Made by a program: the position numbers and the translations under genes. A stretch of DNA of 64,000 nucleotides, from NCBI RefSeq assembly GCF_019504385.1, contig NZ_CP080590.1:2274001-2338000 (forward strand), written 5' to 3'. Every line of letters starts with the position of its first letter. Within the stretch, counting starts at the first letter, position 1. The notes under the pieces were generated by a model that was given only the letters and a program-made list of their open reading frames with translations, made no database searches and had not been told where the DNA came from. Origin of the DNA: Devosia salina (GTDB lineage Bacteria > Pseudomonadota > Alphaproteobacteria > Rhizobiales > Devosiaceae). Positions 61,000 to 64,000 of the stretch are shown here, one piece after another.

Positions 61000-61596
61000 T
61001 CAGGCGACGCGGTCACGCACGGGCAGGTGGTGTACCTTGGCGCTGGGGCGCCACTCCCGGTCGAGCACGGCAAAATGCAGCTCCTCGTCCCATTCCCCCT
61101 GGAACAGGGCGTGTTCGCGATAATGCGCCTCGAGCCGCATGCCGAGCTTCTGCATCAGCTTGATGGAATGATGGCTGCGCCCATCGCAGCGTACCATCAG
61201 CCGGTGGATGCGGAAATGATCGAAGGCAAGGTCGAACAGCGCGGTCAGTGCCTCGGTGAGATAGCCCTTGCCGCTCTCAGCGGGGTCGATGGCGAAACGG
61301 GCCTCGCCCTGCCCCGCGGTTGCGTCGGACCAGTTGAGGCTCACCTGCCCGACCAGCTGGTGGTCCCCCTTGCGCACCATGGCCAGGGTCAGCGTGTCGC
61401 CGGGCCGGTGCAGCTCAACCTGCTTGCGCATGATCGCGATGGCGGCAGCGACATCCTCGATATAGCGGGTGGGGCGCACCATGTAGCGCTGCACGGCGGG
61501 CAATATGTGGTAGCGGCCGACCGCCTCGATATCGCCACGTTCGAAGGGGCGCAGGAGCAGGCGGTCGGTTTCCACAGGCAGACGCAATGACGACAT
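61000..61596 (-). CDS. GNAT family N-acetyltransferase (RimJ-like)
   Basis: 198 residues from ATG 61596, about ten bases after GGAGG. LPVETDRLLLRPFERGDIEAV and the acetyl-CoA region (FAIDPAESGKGYLTEALTAL) are typical of RimJ/RimL acetyltransferases. It resembles the next gene upstream, sharing REHALFxGxWDEE near the C-terminus, so the two are tandem paralogues. Acceptor unknown. Confidence 0.9.
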   Translation of the reverse strand: MSSLRLPVETDRLLLRPFERGDIEAVGRYHILPAVQRYMVRPTRYIEDVAAAIAIMRKQVELHRPGDTLTLAMVRKGDHQLVGQVSLNWSDATAGQGEARFAIDPAESGKGYLTEALTALFDLAFDHFRIHRLMVRCDGRSHHSIKLMQKLGMRLEAHYREHALFQGEWDEELHFAVLDREWRPSAKVHHLPVRDRVA

Positions 61597-61711
61597 GATC
61601 CGGCTTCCTCCCAGCATCCCGAACGCACCAAGCCGGAAACGTGCCTGGCCGAGTCCGGTTCCTGCGGAACGGGAGAATATCTTGCCAATTTGACGGTGTG
61701 CTGACGGCCCC

Positions 61712-62290
61712 TCAGTCGGCGACGGAATGACGGAGCGAGAGCCATTCCTTGCGCAGGATGGCATAGTAGAATTCCTCGTCCCACCCGCCCTTGAACAGGG
61801 CGTGCTCGCGGAAATGCGCTTCGCGGCGCATGCCCAGGCGCTCCATCAGGCGCCAGGAGGGTTCGTTGCGTGCATCGCAGCGGGCAAAGATGCGATGCAG
61901 GTCGCCGCCGGTAAAGCCAAGGTCGAGCATGGCATTGGCGGCTTCGCTGGCATAACCCCGCCCCTGGAACGCCGGATGAAAAATCCACCCCATCTCGCCC
62001 TGGCGCGCGTCCACCGACCGCCAGATCAGCGACACCTCGCCCACCAGCTTCCCATCGTCCAGCGTTTCGACGGCCAGCACGATCCGATCTCCCTCCTCGG
62101 CAAAGCCGGTCTGGGCGGTGCGCTGCTGGATCGCCAGGGCGCATTCTTCGCGGCTGAGCGGCGGGTCGAAGAGATAGCGCGCCACATCCTCACGACCGCG
62201 ATAGCCGAATACCGCATCGACATCCCCCCGGGTGAAGGGTCGCAGGCGCAGCCGGTCGGTCGTCAATGGAAAATCGGGATGCAGCGCCAT
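61712..62290 (-). CDS. GNAT family N-acetyltransferase, tandem paralogue
   Basis: 192 residues; FPLTTDRLRLRPFTRGDVDAV, the acetyl-CoA loop FHPAFQGRGYASEAANAM and REHALFKGGWDEEFYYAIL parallel the gene just downstream. The pair probably arose by duplication and has since diverged. The substrate is not predictable. Confidence 0.9.
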   Translation of the reverse strand: MALHPDFPLTTDRLRLRPFTRGDVDAVFGYRGREDVARYLFDPPLSREECALAIQQRTAQTGFAEEGDRIVLAVETLDDGKLVGEVSLIWRSVDARQGEMGWIFHPAFQGRGYASEAANAMLDLGFTGGDLHRIFARCDARNEPSWRLMERLGMRREAHFREHALFKGGWDEEFYYAILRKEWLSLRHSVAD

Positions 62291-62382
62291 GGTCCCTCCC
62301 CGGGCGCGGCACTGTCACCCTGCGAACGCCACTTGGCAAGCAGTGCTTGCGGCCCCGCGAGCCGCATGCCAGCCTGCCGCCC

Positions 62383-62826
62383 ATGAGCACCCATGACCTG
62401 CCTGAACTCGATCTCGCGGCCAGCTGCGATTGCGGCGCGGTCACCCTCGCCATCAAGGGGCGCCCGGTCTCCATGTTCCAGTGCGCCTGCCAGAACTGCC
62501 AGAAGGCGTCGGGCAGCGGACACTCCTCCATCGTTCTGTTCCCAGTGGCTGCAACCAAAGTCACCGGAGCAACCAAAAGCTTCGTGCGGCCAGCTGATTC
62601 GGGGGCGAACTTCACCCGTCACTTCTGCCCCGAATGCGGCACCACCATCTTCGCCGAGTCGTCGCGTGCTCCAGCCTTCCGCATCGTTCCGGTGGGTCTT
62701 TTTGCCGGCCAGAACGACTGGTACGTGCCCAACCAGCTGATCTTTGCCCGCAGCCAGGCCGGCTGGGACCTGATCGACGACCACATCCCCCACCATTCCG
62801 CCTACCGACCGGAGACACACAGATGA
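62383..62826 (+). CDS. GFA family (glutathione-dependent formaldehyde-activating-like) protein
   Basis: 147-residue zinc protein of the GFA/CENP-V fold. Zinc ligands: SCDCGAVTL, CACQNCQKASGSG and CPECGTTIF. Despite the name, most members have no proven role with formaldehyde. ATG 62383 gives a normal length. It is coupled to the TfoX gene by an ATGA overlap. Confidence 0.92.
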   Translation: MSTHDLPELDLAASCDCGAVTLAIKGRPVSMFQCACQNCQKASGSGHSSIVLFPVAATKVTGATKSFVRPADSGANFTRHFCPECGTTIFAESSRAPAFRIVPVGLFAGQNDWYVPNQLIFARSQAGWDLIDDHIPHHSAYRPETHR

Positions 62827-63155
62827 GCATGGCGTCGGAGGAGCTGGCAAACCGCATCCGGGACCTGTTGCCCAATGCCGCCATCCGCGAGCAGAAGATG
62901 TTCGGTGGCATTGCCTTCATGCTCGAGGGCAACATGCTGGTGGGCCCGATGAAGGACGGCTCGTTGCTGGTGCGCGTGGGCAAGGAAGGGATGGACAAGG
63001 CCCTCGCCCTGCCCGGCGCCGGCATCATGACCATGGGCAGCAAGACCATGACGGGTTTCGTGGTGGTCTCTGGCGACGCGATCGAGGAGGATTTCGCGCT
63101 CGGCGAATGGATCGACCGCGCCCACGCCTTCGTAAAGTCGCTGCCGCCGAAATAG
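62823..63155 (+). CDS. TfoX/Sxy N-terminal domain protein
   Basis: 110-residue TfoX N-terminal-domain protein (REQKMFGGIAFMLEGNMLVGP, LLVRVGKEGMDKAL, TGFVVVSGDAI). It lacks the C-terminal TfoX domain, so a role in competence is not implied; single-domain members are common with unknown function. Starts inside the GFA stop codon. Confidence 0.9.
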   Translation: MSMASEELANRIRDLLPNAAIREQKMFGGIAFMLEGNMLVGPMKDGSLLVRVGKEGMDKALALPGAGIMTMGSKTMTGFVVVSGDAIEEDFALGEWIDRAHAFVKSLPPK

Positions 63156-63275
63156 CTCCGCCCTATCCGGCAAGGCCCCTTGCCGAGCCCGTCTTTGCGC
63201 TTTGCGCTGGCGGTGCTATACGGGCGGCCGAACTCGGCCAAGGGCCCGAAACAGCATTTGCAAGGGAGCAATTCG

Positions 63276-64000
63276 ATGAGCAAGATCAAAGTCGCCAACC
63301 CGGTCGTCGACCTCGACGGCGATGAGATGACCCGCATCATCTGGCAGGCGATCAAGGACAAGCTCATCCATCCCTATCTCGATCTGCCGATCGAATATTA
63401 CGACCTCTCGGTCGAGAACCGCGACGCCACCAATGACCAGGTGACCGTGGACGCCGCCAATGCCATCAAGAAGCATGGCGTCGGCATCAAGTGCGCCACC
63501 ATCACCCCCGACGAGCAGCGCGTCGAGGAATTCAAGCTCAAGAAGATGTGGAAGTCGCCCAACGGCACCATCCGCAACATCCTGGGCGGCGTGATCTTCC
63601 GCGAGCCCATCATCTGCAAGAACGTGCCGCGCCTGGTGCCGGGCTGGACCCAGCCGATCATCGTCGGCCGCCATGCCTTTGGCGATCAGTACCGCGCCAC
63701 CGACTTCAAGTTCCCCGGCAAGGGCACGCTGACCATCAAGTTCACCGGCGAAGATGGCGAAGTCATCGAGCACGAAGTGTTCCAGGCCCCGGGCGCAGGC
63801 GTCGCCATGGCCATGTACAATCTCGACGACTCGATCCGCGATTTCGCCTATTCGAGCTTCAACTACGGCCTCGCCCGCGGCGTGCCGGTCTACCTCTCCA
63901 CCAAAAACACCATCCTCAAGGCCTATGACGGGCGCTTCAAGGACATCTTCCAGGAAATCTACGACGCCGAGTTCAAGGACAAGTTCGAAGCCAAGAAGAT
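63276..64000 (+). CDS. icd: NADP-dependent isocitrate dehydrogenase (partial, cut by window edge)
   Basis: Opens at ATG 63276 after AAGGGAG and stays open to the window end (about 241 residues of some 405). KVANPVVDLDGDEMTRIIWQ, then CATITPDEQRVEEFKLKKMW, SPNGTIRNILGG and FREPIICKNVPRLVPGW identify the eukaryote-like homodimeric NADP enzyme of the TCA cycle. The C-terminal part lies outside the window, so completeness cannot be judged. Confidence 0.96.
   Translation, partial: MSKIKVANPVVDLDGDEMTRIIWQAIKDKLIHPYLDLPIEYYDLSVENRDATNDQVTVDAANAIKKHGVGIKCATITPDEQRVEEFKLKKMWKSPNGTIRNILGGVIFREPIICKNVPRLVPGWTQPIIVGRHAFGDQYRATDFKFPGKGTLTIKFTGEDGEVIEHEVFQAPGAGVAMAMYNLDDSIRDFAYSSFNYGLARGVPVYLSTKNTILKAYDGRFKDIFQEIYDAEFKDKFEAKK

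Noticed and set aside
1..64000. CRISPR arrays, prophage genes, insertion sequences and tRNA genes
   Set aside because: No regularly spaced direct repeats, phage structural genes, transposase motifs or cloverleaf-like sequences were seen by eye. A tRNA or covariance-model scan would be needed to be certain.

Overview
This is a high-GC bacterial chromosome window that looks like Hyphomicrobiales (Rhizobiales), most likely Devosia or a close relative in Devosiaceae. The placement is inferred from a BacA/SbmA-type transporter, a DUF1476 F1-ATPase inhibitor (zeta) subunit, a BolA/CGFS-glutaredoxin pair, a purC-purS-purQ-purL cluster, a remnant of an HWE histidine kinase, and Rhizobiales-style palindromic intergenic repeats. 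No tRNA, rRNA, CRISPR array, prophage or insertion sequence was recognised.

Positions 1-33,400 are accessory and partly decaying. The left edge has an iron(III) ABC importer (binding protein and fused permease; no ATPase in view). Then come a hemolysin III-type membrane protein, a frameshifted HWE histidine kinase pseudogene, a GlsB-like membrane protein, a cut-short PAS gene and a DUF2254 membrane protein. Positions 8.6-13.4 kb hold a sugar-acid-like set (TIM-barrel isomerase/epimerase, zinc dehydrogenase, truncated RraA, D-2-hydroxyacid dehydrogenase) next to a divergent LysR regulator. Positions 13.7-24.8 kb hold the most interesting unit: nine tightly packed minus-strand genes (four catabolic enzymes and a complete dipeptide/nickel-type ABC importer) behind a divergent GntR/FCD regulator and a perfect 12-bp palindrome. 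This looks like a complete uptake-and-degradation operon for an unidentified small hydroxylated or acidic compound. Positions 24.8-32.7 kb carry an IclR regulator, a malate synthase G fragment that collides with a truncated response regulator at a deletion junction, a degenerate GGDEF/EAL protein and a very large hybrid kinase with seven PAS domains.

Positions 33.4-64.0 kb are mostly core genome. They hold a cold-shock protein followed by three small unknown genes (two are tandem paralogues), rpsU, rpe, purB, a hydrolase, GNAT proteins, a ParDE/RelBE-type toxin-antitoxin pair, DUF1476, purC, purS, purQ and purL. Next come a bolA-to-grxD run (BolA, small protein, HIT, HAD, CGFS glutaredoxin), two MFS exporters, an orphan ClpP, an ArsR-SRPBCC pair, a class V aminotransferase, an inositol-monophosphatase family enzyme, ttcA, a BacA/SbmA transporter with an unusual loop, rpsD, a cytochrome c, an MFS transporter, trmJ, tandem GNATs, GFA and TfoX proteins, and the start of icd, which runs off the right edge. 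Many neighbouring genes overlap by 1-4 bases and several convergent pairs are separated by clear hairpin terminators.

Functions come from reading motifs and family resemblance by eye; no database search was run. Start codons were moved from the longest reading frame where a ribosome-binding site, overlap or family N-terminus argued for it.
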